The position numbers were made by a program, and so were the translations under genes. Shown here in pieces: positions 21,319 to 31,709 of a DNA stretch of 55,434 nt. Where the stretch lies: assembly GCA_003427395.1 (NCBI GenBank), contig BFEA01000034.1, forward strand, positions 1,263,963 through 1,319,396. Direction: 5' to 3'. The DNA comes from Chara braunii. Lineage: Eukaryota; Streptophyta; Charophyceae; Charales; Characeae. How positions within the stretch are numbered: the first letter of the stretch is position 1; each line of letters starts with the position of its first letter. The notes under the pieces were generated by a model that saw only the letters and a list, made by a program, of their open reading frames with translations, was not told where the DNA came from and did not search any database.

Positions 21319-22310
21319 TTGCGGCCCCATAACCCGCCACTTCCGCATCCGTCACTCACGGTCCCTCCTCCACTTGAACACTGTCCCCATGATCACCACG
21401 AACCCGCCTCGACATTGATGACTAGTCCGCCGACCAACCCATCGGCGATGACCTCTATTCCACGGATGGCCCAGTTGGCATTGACAATTCGTTTGCCCCC
21501 CTCCCCACCCCACCCGGTGACGCACTTCCCACCGGATGATCCCCAGGCATCACCTGACGCCGTTCCCACTGGTACATGTTCCTCTACCCTTCTCCCGAAT
21601 CCATCCTCCGTCACCTTCTCTGAGGTTGTTGAGGAACAATCCCGACATGATCGGCTTGTCAGATTAGGCATCGGACAACGTTGCCTCAAGGCCATTATCT
21701 CCACCGCCTACTCATGTCCGCTTCCAACTCAGTTTATAGCCGCCACCCTTGGTGCGCCTACAACCAAGTTTCGGGCCCTCCTTGACATTGGAGCTACCGC
21801 TAACTTAATCATTGACGCGCGTGTCTGAAAAGCCTGTCTCACCTCTATCGGTTACAACTCCCCAATTACCATTCGTCTAGGAGACAAAGACATCGCTGTC
21901 GTAGTAGACCGCACGGTTCCCGAGACCACCATGACTGTCGGGACCCTCCGCAGTCAGGCCTCATTCTATGTCATGCACTTGATGTGCGGCATCGTTTTGG
22001 GAACACCTAGGTTGGACCACTACATGCCATACGCGTTCCACCCCAGCTTCTTCCGCCTCACCAATCCCCCCGACACGCGCATCGACATCCCCTATTTCTC
22101 CCACCCTGCCTCCCAAAACTCCGTCACTCCCCACCAGGTTCTCCACATGGCCCGTCATAACCCCAACTCCATTTACTACTGCCTTGTCCTTGATCGCGAA
22201 CGTCCCGAGGACTTGCTCCCTACGGACAAACCCGATCAAGCTCCCCCCTCCGACCCCGCCCTCACCTCCATCCTCAACGAGTTCAAAGACGTTTTTTCCC
22301 GAGGCCTTGC
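21319..22310 (+). pseudogene. Protease region of element B
   Basis: A Pro-rich linker leads into a retropepsin-like segment, ALLDIGATANLI, with the catalytic Asp codon at 21784-21786. The residue after Asp is Ile instead of the required Ser or Thr. A stop at 21826-21828 interrupts the frame, and protease-like sequence continues past it (ITIRLGDKD), followed by the flap-like MHLMCGIVLGTPRL. The region joins the connection to reverse transcriptase (LTSILNEFKDVFS) before 22310. Confidence 0.75.
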
Positions 22311-23229
22311 TTGCCAGATTACCCCCGGATCGTGGTGTCTCATACCATTGATCTGGAACCCGGCCACTCTCCGCCGTGCCGCCCTCCATACCAACTCTCC
22401 GTCCCGGTAGCCAAAGAAATGAAGTGCCAACTCAATGAACTCCTTGAAAAAGGATTCATTAAGCCAAGCTTCTACCCCTTCGGTACAAGTTGCCTTTTCG
22501 TAAAGAAAGGTGGAACCTTAGAACTAAGGATGTGCAGAGACTACTGTGGCTTGAATTTCAAGAACAAGTACCCCTACCTCGGATCTCTGAGCTTCTTGAT
22601 CGCCTCTGTGGAGCCAAATATTTTACCAAGATTGACCTCCACAGCGTCTTCCACCAGATCCGAATCCGCGAGGAGGACACCCACAAGACTGCATTATGTT
22701 CTCGCTTCGGGCACTATGAGTTCCTCGTGATGTCCTTCGGACTCACCAACGCCCCCACCACGTTCCAATCCACCATGAATCACATATTCCACGACCTCCT
22801 CGAAGTCTGTGTCGTCGTCTACCTTGATGATATCCTTGTCTATAGCCCCACCTTGGAATCCCACCTTCAGCACCTTCGCCAAGTCCTCTCTATCCTCAAA
22901 GAGCAAAAATTATACTCCAAGCTCAACAAGTGTACCTTTGCTGCCTCTAGGGTAGAATACCTTGGCCACATCGTTTGTGCTGAAGGAATCCGCATGGACC
23001 CCTCAAAAGTCAACGTCCTCGTTGAGTACTCCCTGCCCAATACCCTACTCCAACTACGCTCATTCCTCGGCCTTGCCAACTATTACCGCCCCTTCATCTT
23101 CAACTTCTCTGACATCTCTTACCCACTCCATGAACTCACACGCAAGGACGAGCCCATCAATTGGAATGACTGCCGCCAAAACACCTTCCACTTCCTCAAA
23201 CAAATCATCACCACGGCCCCATCCTCGAG
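22311..23229 (+). pseudogene. Reverse transcriptase of element B
   Basis: The domain begins with the block HTIDLEPGHSPPCRPPY, then LFVKK and LRMCRDY. A frameshift near 22550 moves it into the frame 22490-23425, where KIDLHSVFHQIRI, FGHYEFLVMSFGL and the catalytic YLDD (about 22819-22830, in VVVYLDDILVYS) are intact. The thumb YLGHIV and LRSFLGLANYYRPF follow. Apart from the frameshift, the core is well preserved compared with element A. Confidence 0.92.
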
Positions 23230-23620
23230 ATTGCTGACCATTCTCGACATTTCTACGTTACCACTGACGCATCCGACTTCGCTATTGGAGCTGTCCTCTC
23301 GCAACATTTTCCTCGCAACACCTCCGAAACCCCCTCCATCAAAGACTCCCGCACCCACCCCGAGGCTCCACCCGACAAATACCCTATTGCCTTTGCAAGC
23401 AAGAAGCTCTTTCCCGCGGAGGTGAACTTCCCCTCCAACGAGAAGGAAATCATTGCCGTGATTCACGCCCTGAAAGTTTGGCGCCCGTACCTCGACGGAC
23501 AATACTTCAAGCCCGCTGGTTAGACTTTCTTGCCCAATTCACCATTCGCCACACCCTCGACAAAAGCAACCGCGTTGCCAGTGCCCTCTCTCGACGGCCC
23601 GACCACAAACGCACCTAGAA
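23230..23620 (+). pseudogene. RNase H of element B
   Basis: After a frameshift near 23225, the RNase H pattern FYVTTDASDFAIGAVL is present with its first catalytic Asp. It is followed by PIAFASKKL, EKEIIAVIHAL (catalytic Glu) and WRPYLDG. A frame break near 23515 precedes the closing SNRVASALSRRP segment. The usual acidic residue of that last motif (V-A-D-A-L-S) is replaced by Ser. Confidence 0.85.
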
Positions 23621-23633
23621 AGTCTACGTCACC

Positions 23634-24905
23634 ATGACTCATATCCAACTCCTCCCATCACTCCACCACTGCTACACCCACAACTACCTCTCTTGCCCGG
23701 ATTTCTCAACAATCTACAACAAACTTTGTGACCTTGACCCAGTCCCGACTACTCCCTTCACGACCAACTTCTTTACATCGACACCAAAGGCACTCGCCGA
23801 CTTTGCATCCGCGACGCACGTGGCCTCCATACCCAGCTCTTGGCCGAACACCACGACGCCAAGACTGCGGGACACCTCGGCTTTCAGAAAACCTTCGACA
23901 CCATCTCCTGGCTACTTCTACTGGCCTTCACTACTCCCCGACGCCAAAGCTTACATTCGCTTATGCCCCATATGTCAAGCCGTCAACCCTTCGAACCGGG
24001 CCTAACCCGGCAAGTTATAGTTGTTGCCTATTCCCTCTCACCATTGGCAGTCCATCTCTATGGACTTTGTGTGCGGTCTCCCCAAGATTGACCGCAACCA
24101 TGCCTGCATCTACGTCACCGTATGTCGCTTGACCAAATGCACGCTCTTCGTCCCTTGCACTACTTCACACCACGCCAAAGACATTGCCACTCTCTTCTTT
24201 GATCATGTTGCACTCCATCACGGCCTCCTTGAGAATATCATCAGCGATCGTGATCCGCGGTTTCTCTTGCAATTCTGGAAACACCTTTTCAAAGCCTACG
24301 GAACCACACTCAAGTATAGCACTGCATTCCACCCTCAGACCGATGGACAAACTGAGAAGATAAACGATACTTTCCAAAGAATCCTGCGGAAGTATTGTCA
24401 TCCACACCAACACGTCTGGGACTAGTTGCTCATAGCTGTCGAGATTGCCTATGACAACGTCGTTTGCCCTTTCAGTGACATGTCTCCGTTCTACCTCGAT
24501 CTTGGCTACCATCCTTGCTTACCCTCCAACTTCTTGCTTCTTTCACAACTCAACCCCTCCACCCCTTGCCCTTCTCTCAATGAATGGGTAGCAGCAATGA
24601 ACATACTCCTCAGAGAAGCCTCCGAAGTTGAACAAACGCAAGAACAACAAGCCAACAAGACCAACAAACATAAACGTGCCGTGTCATTCAAAGTAGGGGA
24701 CAAAGTCTGCCTCTCTGCCAAATGCTTTGAACCCGATCATGGCTTGTCCAAGAAACTCCCGAACAAGTGGCTCAGACCCTTCCCCATCACTGAACAAACC
24801 TCCCACGTCAATTACAAGCTCCAACTCCCTGCTGATGTGAGTTGTGTCCACCCTGTCTTCCACGTAGAATACCTAAAAGAAATCCACATGGGAACCTCTT
24901 GCTAA
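23634..24905 (+). pseudogene. Integrase of element B
   Basis: The zinc-binding part is split by a frameshift: EHHDAKTAGHLGF at about 23840-23890 and CPICQ at about 23964. The core is in one frame, with Asp in SMDFV, Asp in IISDRDPRF, and Glu in TDGQTEK exactly 35 residues later. A single stop at 24423-24425 interrupts the sequence before the C-terminal region (AIEIAYDN-like, then VSFKVGDKVCLSA). The frame ends with VHPVFHVEYLK. The catalytic residues are all kept. Confidence 0.9.
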
Positions 24906-25101
24906 CCTTAAGAATGCCATGAAGCGTGTTCGCGCTTATAATCTCGCCCATCCTATATCCTAGCTACCCACTATGCCTAAACTTTGCCTAAACCTTGCCT
25001 AAACCCTGCCTCAAGCCTGCCTCCCTGCACGACACACATGCCCTGTACCCAACAAAACCCTTGCCCCTTGACCTCCCTCTGTCTGATCTGCTCTCGCCTC
25101 C
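24906..25101. other. Flank of element B
   Basis: Pyrimidine-rich DNA containing short reiterated CTAAACCTTGCC / CTAAACCCTGCC words. No gene seen. Confidence 0.4.
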
Positions 25102-25205
25102 GTCTCGCCCCGTTCGCCTATCTGTCCTCTGCCACGTCTCTGTCCCCCTTGTCGTCTCGCCCCGTTCGCCTATCTGTCCTCTGCCACGTCTCTGTCCCCC
25201 TTGTC
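25102..25205 (+). repeat. Perfect 52-bp tandem duplication
   Basis: Two identical units (25102-25153 and 25154-25205) beginning GTCTCGCCCCGTTCGCC. Identity suggests a recent event. Confidence 0.95.
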
Positions 25206-25247
25206 CAAGTCCTACATGTGGCCTCTGCGCATCGTCGGCGATAACGG

Positions 25248-25710
25248 TGTCGAGCGCATCGGCTCCCGCCTTTTAGGCAAAGGCGAGAGACCTCCCTGCC
25301 ATGTCACGCAGGAGTTGAACAAAACGACAAGAGACAACTTGGGAGCGACTCATAATAACTCCCGTGAACCGTCGAGACGAACGCGGTTCCACCTCTCCCT
25401 CGCCGCTCTAGTCGGGTGCGCCAGTTGTACATCCCGCGGTCCCCTACGACAGGATAGGTTTCCGTGGGGCATAAGTTTTCCTTCCCTAAGGGTCTGTCAC
25501 CACCCTTAGGGGCGTATCCCTACCGAGTTATTGACCCACGTGCGAAAGTTTTAATATGCAGCCGCAGAGGTAGGTCAGCCGAGGGCGTTTGCTCATCTCG
25601 CTGCAGTATAGGAAACACTTGGTTAAACGTCGAGCGGACCCGAACGTTGTCCGTCCCTTAGGGCGCTGATCTCCTAAGTTCAGAGCGTACGTTGGTCGAC
25701 TAGGACGGTC
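25248..25710 (+). repeat. Conserved 5' region of the TGTCG element family (copy 1)
   Basis: Shares ordered words with 46480-46907 (minus strand): GTCACGCAGGA, GTGCGCCAG, CCCCTACGACAGGATAGG, CCGCAGAGGT and GTCGACTAGGAC. The first two words also occur in the 51622 copy. I see no coding signature. Confidence 0.85.
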
Positions 25711-26316
25711 TGAACCAAGCGGTCTCAACCAAGCGTGAAACCCTTAGATACAATCCTAGTCCCTTGACAATCGTTCTGAAAACAACACAATTAAATTCAT
25801 ATGCCTTATATCGAAATTATCAGAGATCACGTCTTTGACTTGATGAGCCGGTTTGCCAAAGTTATCCTTCTCAATCTATATGACTGAAGAAACTATTGCA
25901 CCGCCGCTCCTGAGACGGAGGTTCAATATTGACGACCGATTAGGAAAGACAACCTAATCTTTAACTTATTATCGGTCTATCGACACTTACTAATTCCTGC
26001 CAGGAGTATCTTCTGCAAATAAATTCCACTGCTATGATGCAAATCAACAAGTGATCTGGTTCCTGGTCGAAATTTGAACTCTCGATTTGACCACACTTCC
26101 GCTATCATATCCAATTTACTTCTAACATGCGTCTTTATGCATGTGATTACCCCTCAATGCATAAGCATGATAGTACAATCATCGGGGTAATCCAGATACT
26201 ATCCATCTGGTGGGTCCTATTTAGGAAAGAATTTTTTTTTTTTTTTTTTTTTTTTACCCTTGTAGGATCACATAAATGTGACCCTACCATAAGGACAACT
26301 CACTGCGGTATCTAAC
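25711..26316. other. Interior of copy 1, no gene recognised
   Basis: Mixed-composition DNA. A T-arm-like sequence (CGAGA GTTCAAA TTTCG on the minus strand, near 26070) is present, but no full cloverleaf. A poly(T) run lies at about 26231-26253. Confidence 0.4.
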
Positions 26317-26838
26317 TCAAAATGACGGGCCTAGCCAAGATAGAGTTGTCGGCGAGGCCTCAACCTTTATCCGGTCGAGTTGTAAGGGCTCCTCGTCGTC
26401 AAAAGTTAAGGTGGTAATGTGTCCACCCTGCTTGACCCGAACTGTTCGCGTACCATAGAGGGAAGCCATCCGTGAGGCCAATTTCCAAACTATGGCGCAA
26501 AACCGTTGTCGCATTCGAAAGAGGTGCCTAGTCGTGGTGTCCTTAATCCGGATAACGCCGTAGCGCTCTCCCGACACGGTAATTTTAACACTCACAATGA
26601 CCCGAGAAAGGCATTGGAGGTTGCTCGCTCGATGAAAATACAAAGTATATCCATGAAATTCTTTCGAAATCCGAGCTACATTGGTACGAACATCCGTGCG
26701 CGAGTTAGGAAAAAATCCTAGCCCATCCCTGAGCAATCCAACAAAACCCATCCAACGCGTGGGCGCATCATCTCGAATAAGTAATAGCCGCTCCCCGCGC
26801 CGGATCAGCTCCTCGTCTATAGTGTCGCGAAGCAACAA
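26317..26838 (-). CDS. Uncharacterised ORF, 173 aa, minus strand
   Basis: The longest coherent frame inside copy 1. The protein is basic and mixed alpha/beta in character, for example SRVIVSVKITVSGERYGVIRIKD (shown here only as its middle: VIVSVKITVSGERYG) and TVRVKQGGHITTLTFDDEE. No family recognised. On the minus strand it follows two other open frames (27268-27480, then 26883-27161) with short gaps, so the three may be pieces of one decayed gene. Composition does not look like translated simple repeat. Function unknown. Confidence 0.35.
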   Translation of the reverse strand: MLLRDTIDEELIRRGERLLLIRDDAPTRWMGFVGLLRDGLGFFPNSRTDVRTNVARISKEFHGYTLYFHRASNLQCLSRVIVSVKITVSGERYGVIRIKDTTTRHLFRMRQRFCAIVWKLASRMASLYGTRTVRVKQGGHITTLTFDDEEPLQLDRIKVEASPTTLSWLGPSF

Positions 26839-26882
26839 ATATCTTGACTGCTTGTCATGTGCACACCCGGAAGAGTTGCCTG

Positions 26883-27161
26883 TTAGAAAAGACGTTCCCA
26901 GATTTCACAAGCCTCGTTATCAAACGCGGTGACGTCAAAACGTTCAGAGCAAAAAATGTTAAATTTATTCGCTCGCACTTCTTTCACATGATGAAGGAGA
27001 CGGAATGGTCCTTGCTGGTCATTCAGCCAAATTTCAAGCGGATTATAGACTAAGCGTCCTTTTCGTATCTTGCCGAAACGTGATCGTGTCGGCACTGCTA
27101 TCCATTCTATGGCCGCCTCTTGCTTACTGAATAATCGAAGGATCACTGCTCCTGTGGTCAT
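26883..27161 (-). CDS. Uncharacterised ORF, 92 aa, minus strand
   Basis: Frame with protein-like composition (IEWIAVPTRSRFGKIRKG, PLEIWLNDQQGPFRLLHH). It lies between two other minus-strand frames in the same direction. A stop and a frame change separate it from the 173-aa frame downstream. No family recognised; it may be the middle part of a broken gene. Confidence 0.3.
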   Translation of the reverse strand: MTTGAVILRLFSKQEAAIEWIAVPTRSRFGKIRKGRLVYNPLEIWLNDQQGPFRLLHHVKEVRANKFNIFCSERFDVTAFDNEACEIWERLF

Positions 27162-27267
27162 CTGAATGACAAAATAATGACTTTGTCAGAATAAATCCAT
27201 ATGCTAAACTCTCTTTCCCTCCTTGGACCGTGATTCTTGTGTCACGGTCCTACCACGAAGGTAGTGC

Positions 27268-27480
27268 CTACTTGCACTCCGTTAACACTATTCGAACATG
27301 AATTGGGCTTCTTTTGACACCAGTTCCCCATACGATGGTGGCGCCTAAGACGGCCATCCAAAAGAAGATATTGAATTCAGCCGTCCACCACTCGGAAGTA
27401 TGAGAAACGGCTATTCTTACGATAGGACATCCTACCCTCAAGAAAGTGGTTTGGAATACCCCTCCTCCTCGTCCGAACAC
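27268..27480 (-). CDS. Uncharacterised ORF, 70 aa, with one possible membrane helix, minus strand
   Basis: Contains the hydrophobic stretch FNIFFWMAVLGATIVWGTG after SEWWTAE. No family recognised. It lies upstream of the two other minus-strand frames. Its first codons overlap the 70-bp duplicated unit at 27471-27610. Confidence 0.25.
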   Translation of the reverse strand: MFGRGGGVFQTTFLRVGCPIVRIAVSHTSEWWTAEFNIFFWMAVLGATIVWGTGVKRSPIHVRIVLTECK

Positions 27481-27610
27481 ATTGTTCAGATCTCAGATGT
27501 TGGGTTGGCTCCACCGCAATACAGCATGGTATTCCCCCTCGTCCGAACACATTGTTCAGATCTCAGATGTTGGGTTGGCTCCACCGCAATACAGCATGGT
27601 ATTCCCCCGT
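27471..27610 (+). repeat. Perfect 70-bp tandem duplication
   Basis: Units 27471-27540 and 27541-27610 begin GTCCGAACACATTGTTCAGA and are identical by eye, so the event is recent. Confidence 0.95.
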
Positions 27611-29347
27611 CAGACCGTCCACTTCGGGTCAATGACAGGGCCAGCTCCTAAAGCAACGAACCCCTGCCCCGGATGGCTCCTAGAGAGGAGCCCCAATTAC
27701 TAGGAGTAGACATTTCCCTATACTCCGATTGGGTTTTGACTTAGACGGAAGAAGAATAAGATAGAGATAAGCACTGAGATCTCTTTGGACGAGTACAGAA
27801 AGAAAGTGTTGTTCGGGATAGAATGGGTTGTTCCTTGGAGATACTAAATCATTCTGACCCGCGCGCGTTATTTCTTATTTATAAGTTCACCGATAATGAG
27901 TTGAGTCAATTCTCATATATGAATCACCCTTCGGCTTTAAATGTCAAATAAGAGAGGCCTCTTATCTTTATCTTCTTTTTCCACGAATTTCATTTTTTTG
28001 GGCACCCGTCGGTTCACCTTTCTCACTGTTTTCTTCTTTTGACACGCATATGGGTAAAGTGGAAGGAAAGTGAACATTCCCATCATTCCTTGAGCAAGCA
28101 TAATACTGATCACTTCTCACATGCATCCATTTACCCACCTGCACAACCAAACGGAAGCAACAACCCAAGATCATCCATACCTCAACCAAAGTCAGCCCCC
28201 CTTCACATGCATGACATCACACACTTTACTCTACCTTCTCCCTTAATCCAAGCAAGGTCATGCAAGGTGTGGGTTCACACAGGTGTGTAAGGGAAGGTGA
28301 GTCACAACTGACCTTGAGTGAAGTAGAAACAGCTCACTCAAGAAAGCCAAATACTCTTTCAAAAAAAATTGGCCGTACAACTCACGTTGTGACCGTTCAC
28401 AAAAGATAATCTGCATTTTCCTTCAGGTGTCACCACTCACACAGGGCCACTCGCTAGGACTGGTGCGAGATAGCCCTCAAGGACGGTGCTCTCACTTTCA
28501 AGTCCCATGTGGTCCCACTACAGTCCCAGCGGCACCTCGACCCCCCAAGAAACCTCCACCAATTATCAAGTCCGATCATCAAATGTCTGCTACGATACTT
28601 GTTTCAGTCTCAATCCCCACTCTCTTGGTCCCAATTTGGGTCCCAAGCGGCTCCACGCTGCTGCCGCACCACCAAATGATCATCCAAAATGTAAATCTGA
28701 ATCGTGGCGCTCATCCAATCATTTACAGTGCCCCCGACGTCAATGCAGCAGTGCTACACCAAAATTAGCCACACCGCCAAGTACCATGCCAAACAATCAC
28801 CGCCGCAGATTCAGAACCCTTCGGTGAAAACCTCCACCAGCCGCGCCGCGCAATTTCGACAGCAACACACCTCCCTTCAAAACGCTGTCAAATATAATGC
28901 CGCTAAAAAGAATCACTGCTGCGCCACACAATCCAGGCAGCACCTCCTTTCAAAAGTACAGCGGCGCAGCCTCCCTCTCAAAATCCCTTGCCACCACACA
29001 GGCTGTCGGGCAGCACCTCCCCGTCGTGGGCCCCTCGCCGCACGATCCAATCCTGCCTCAGCCTCACGGCTACAGCCTCCCCTCAGGCCTACAGCACAAG
29101 CACAAATGTGGGGCTAGAAGCTCCTAGTCTTCAGCTATGGCTGCCTCTCTCCTCCTCCTCCAAGTGCTTCTGCAGACCTCCAGCACTTTACCTCGCTACA
29201 TCAGCAGCCAGCCAGCATCTACTTCAAGTAGAATGCCCCAACAGCATTGCCACAAGTGTGCGGCAGCTGGGTGGCAAGTTGGCTTTTATAGCTGGCTGAA
29301 GGCATGTGGGCAGCTGCCTTGCCCACAGCCAGACAAAATTTCGTCAG
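27611..29347. other. Interior of copy 1, no gene recognised
   Basis: Contains the perfect foldback GGCTCCTAGAGAGGAGCC at about 27674-27691. Open frames at 28427-29127 in three overlapping phases are rich in Ser, Pro, Thr and Gln and carry the reiterated word CAGCACCTCC. I see no family motif. Confidence 0.4.
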
Positions 29348-29748
29348 GGCTCCTGGCCCTTGATCTAAATCAATGGCCAGGAGCTCTGTGCCTTGGTTTC
29401 CCTAGGGAACCAGGGTCATCAGTTCCCTGGAGCACCTGGCCATTTTCCCAGGCCAGGTGCTTCTAGAAATGGCTGTACTCAACCATTTCAGGACTGCTGT
29501 TCAACTGAACAGATGCAGTCCCATCAGCCCTTAAAAGCTTCTGGGGCGGCCACATTTGTGGCCGTTACCTTTCTTTACCTCCTCTTTTTCTCTCATGTAT
29601 ATATCCTGAACCCGCGGCCACATACGTGGTTGTTGCTTACTTTTTCCTTCCCTACCTCTTTTTCTTTCTTTCTTTTTCTTTTTTCTCCCCCTAACCCCTC
29701 GTTTCCTTGTGCAGGGGCAGCCCAGCTCGTTTTCCAAAACGGGCTGCC
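29348..29748. repeat. Chain of short hairpins (inverted repeats)
   Basis: At least six inverted repeats follow one another. They are GGCTCCTGGCC/GGCCAGGAGCT (29348-29385), CCTTGGTTTCCC/GGGAACCAGGG (29391-29415), AGCACCTGGCC/GGCCAGGTGCT (29431-29461), GAAATGG/CCATTTC (29466-29489), GGACTGC/GCAGTCC with an inner TGTTCA/TGAACA (29491-29521), and GGCCACA/TGTGGCC (29548-29563). GGCAGCCC/GGGCTGCC with an inner CGTTTT/AAAACG (29716-29748) ends the chain. Such density is far above chance. The role is unknown. Confidence 0.85.
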
Positions 29749-30644
29749 TTCCTAGTCATTTCGCAGAGCCTAACTACAGTGAGGCTCAAAGGGGTTGTCT
29801 CCCCCTGCCCGCGCCTGTATCTGGGCCAAATAAGTGCCAAAGACAGGCGTGTGGCTTATGAGCTCCCTCCCTCTCTCTCTCCCTCTAGGTCCCGACAGCC
29901 ACGGTCGTTGCCAGCGTCGAGCGAGCTGCTGTGAAAGCCTTCAGAAAGAGCCCAATTGATGCCACAAAAATGTTCGTTCGACCACTAAGGAATGCCCCGT
30001 CGTTCCTCACAAACAGGAACCCCCCCAGGGCGTGTGCAGAGAGTCCCTGGTAACTTCGAGTGCAAGGCTCAACCCCCAGGCTCGGAATGTAGCCGCATCC
30101 TGCGGCAAATTCATTCCAACCAAAATTATAGTCCGTTCGTTGAAAATGAACGGACACTTATTTATTTATTTATTTATTTCTTTTTCCCGAAAAAATCTAA
30201 AACAGATCTAAGAGAAAAAAAATCTAAAAAATAAAAAACAAAAACAAAAAAAATAAAAACAAATCTTACCTTTCTCACAAACGGCTGCCCGTTGTTTCGG
30301 GCGCCTGCAGTGATTCTGGGGACTGTAAGTCCACCTTACTTCTGATAGCGCCATATGGCGCTTCACTTTTAGTTTTAGTTCAATTTATTTTTTTTCCTTT
30401 TTGTAGCGGAAAATTCATTCCAACCGAACGGGCACTACACCGGTTTAAAAAACAAAATCTAGAAATACAAAAAAGAAAACGGTTGCCCGTTCAAATGATT
30501 TTTATATGTTTTTAGGTGTATGCGTGTCACTCTCGTGCATGGCCATGCAGATCAGCGCGGCCCGATCTCGGCCACGCGATCTTCGAAATTGCGCTGTCGA
30601 GATCGACCACGACACCTCAAAAAACTGGGCCGCTCCTAACAAAA
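29749..30644. other. Interior of copy 1, AT-rich with further foldbacks
   Basis: No gene seen. More inverted repeats occur: CGCCTGT/ACAGGCG at about 29812-29850, GTCCGTTC/GAACGGAC at about 30131-30157, and the palindrome AGCGCCATATGGCGCT near 30347-30362. A (TTTA)n patch lies at about 30158-30180. Confidence 0.5.
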
Positions 30645-30730
30645 GGAGCTAGCCCAGCCGCATGTCGTTGGGCTCGATCCTTGAATCAGCAGGGTGACAA
30701 TCAGATGGCGGTACCTACTGGGCCAGCTCC
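30645..30730. repeat. Foldback with GGAGCTAGCCCAG arms
   Basis: GGAGCTAGCCCAG (30645-30657) pairs with CTGGGCCAGCTCC (30718-30730), with one mismatch. The equivalent place in copy 2 (53473-53555) also folds, with partly different sequence. The enclosed GGGCTCGATCC resembles a Pol III B box, but no tRNA can be folded. Adjacent foldbacks AGCTCC/GGGAGCT and AGCTCTTC/GAAGAGCT follow at 30726-30774. Confidence 0.75.
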
Positions 30731-30984
30731 TTATTACGGGAGCTAAGCCCACAGCTCTTCTATAAGAAGAGCTGCCTCCCTGTAGGCCCGTCTGCTACAG
30801 CTAGGCAGGTATGGCCTGCCGCACCTGTAGCCGCGTCGCCTGTTAATTCACAGGCGCCCCACCCTAGCGGCTTGACTTGGTGGCCCGCGGCCAGCAGCGA
30901 AACAGTATCAGGTCCTCCGTACGGAGTAGACCTCTTGGCCCAACATCAAGCGCGAACACTCTTTTTCTACGTATCTAGGCTCTA

Positions 30985-31267
30985 AACCGCACGACTGCTA
31001 TTGGGTTTAACTTCAGCGTCCCATCTCCGCACGTTCCAGCGGCTTCGACAACAGCAAAACATTGCCATTAACATTCATTACTCCTGGACGCTACACGCGT
31101 CCGGACTGGAATTCAAAAACTTTTAGTCTCTCAGTCATAGGTCAGGTCTGAATAAACATTGGCAACGTCAGTCTCATGAAGTCCTTCAATTCAACAAGAA
31201 AAAGTCGGACATCGTTCGACGTTCAAAAACCCCGGCAAATACCCTTGTCAGGGTTTTTGCCCCGACA
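30985..31267 (+). repeat. Conserved 3' region of the TGTCG element family (copy 1)
   Basis: Homologous to 53909-54187. Shared words in order are GGGTTTAACTT / GGTTTAACTTT, CATTACTCCTGGACGCTAC type sequence, ACTTTTAGT, CTCAGTCAT, GGTCAGGTCTGAATAAAC, GTCGGAC, AATACCCTTGT and GCCCCGACA. AAACTTTTAGTCTCTCAGTC is copy 1's version. The terminal CGACA mirrors the TGTCG start. Confidence 0.85.
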
Positions 31268-31271
31268 ACGG

Positions 31272-31709
31272 ATCTAATGGCAAGCGCACAAGGACGATGG
31301 CATGCTGCAGCTCAGTACGAGGAGATAAGACAGCTGGTCGGCCACCATGGGGTTCCCTTTGGCCGGCACCTTGGACTCGCAGACTTCTGGAGCAGCACCT
31401 CTGACATGGACATCAAGATCAGTCTGCGACCTGCTGTCCGGATCTGACCTCATCATCAGATCATGTACCGGACGCAACCTGCTACTGCGACAATCAAGTT
31501 GAAGTCCTTGCCGTCTTTATCATAGAACTGCTGAAGACTGCTTCCTCACCGCCACTTCTGCGACACCCTCCAAGACCTTCCTCGAGACATTTTTTCTCTT
31601 TTGACATTTTGTTACAGACCTGAGACGTTGTTTTCCCAGACCCCTGAAACACCCCAGCACTTGGCATTGAACAAGCAATTTTTTTTTTTTTTTTTCTCAA
31701 ACCTGACAA
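31272..31709. other. Unassigned DNA
   Basis: A short open frame of about 57 codons starts at ATG 31278 (MASAQGRWHAAAQYEEIRQ), ten bases after the element end. No family recognised. A poly(T) run lies at about 31680-31695. Confidence 0.35.

Larger units (their letters stand above)
20388..24905 (+). mobile_element. Ty3/gypsy LTR retrotransposon B (degenerate)
   Basis: Gag-like, protease, reverse transcriptase, RNase H and integrase domains occur in Ty3/gypsy order on the plus strand. The coding sequence is C-rich, unlike the purine-rich element A, so it is a different lineage. Frameshifts separate most domains. No chromodomain follows the integrase tail, and flanking terminal repeats were not identified. 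Confidence 0.9.
25248..31267 (+). mobile_element. Hairpin-rich LTR-like element, copy 1, TGTCG...CGACA ends
   Basis: The proposed element starts TGTCGAGCGCATCGG at 25248 and ends GCCCCGACA at 31267. ACGG lies immediately outside both ends (25244-25247 and 31268-31271), consistent with a 4-bp target duplication. The first 460 bp are homologous to 46480-46907 on the minus strand, and the first 200 bp to 51622-51830. The last 280 bp are homologous to 53909-54187. The 6-kb interior contains a minus-strand frame cluster, tandem duplications and many short inverted repeats. No gag-pol is present. It could be a very long solo LTR, a non-autonomous element or a nested composite; the boundaries are an inference. 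Confidence 0.55.

Noticed and set aside
21961-22430. Minus-strand frames opposite element B
   Set aside because: Valine- and glycine-rich shadows of the C-rich coding strand; the plus strand carries the retrotransposon motifs.
26040-26110. tRNA on the minus strand
   Set aside because: A plausible T arm exists, but the D arm and acceptor stem do not.
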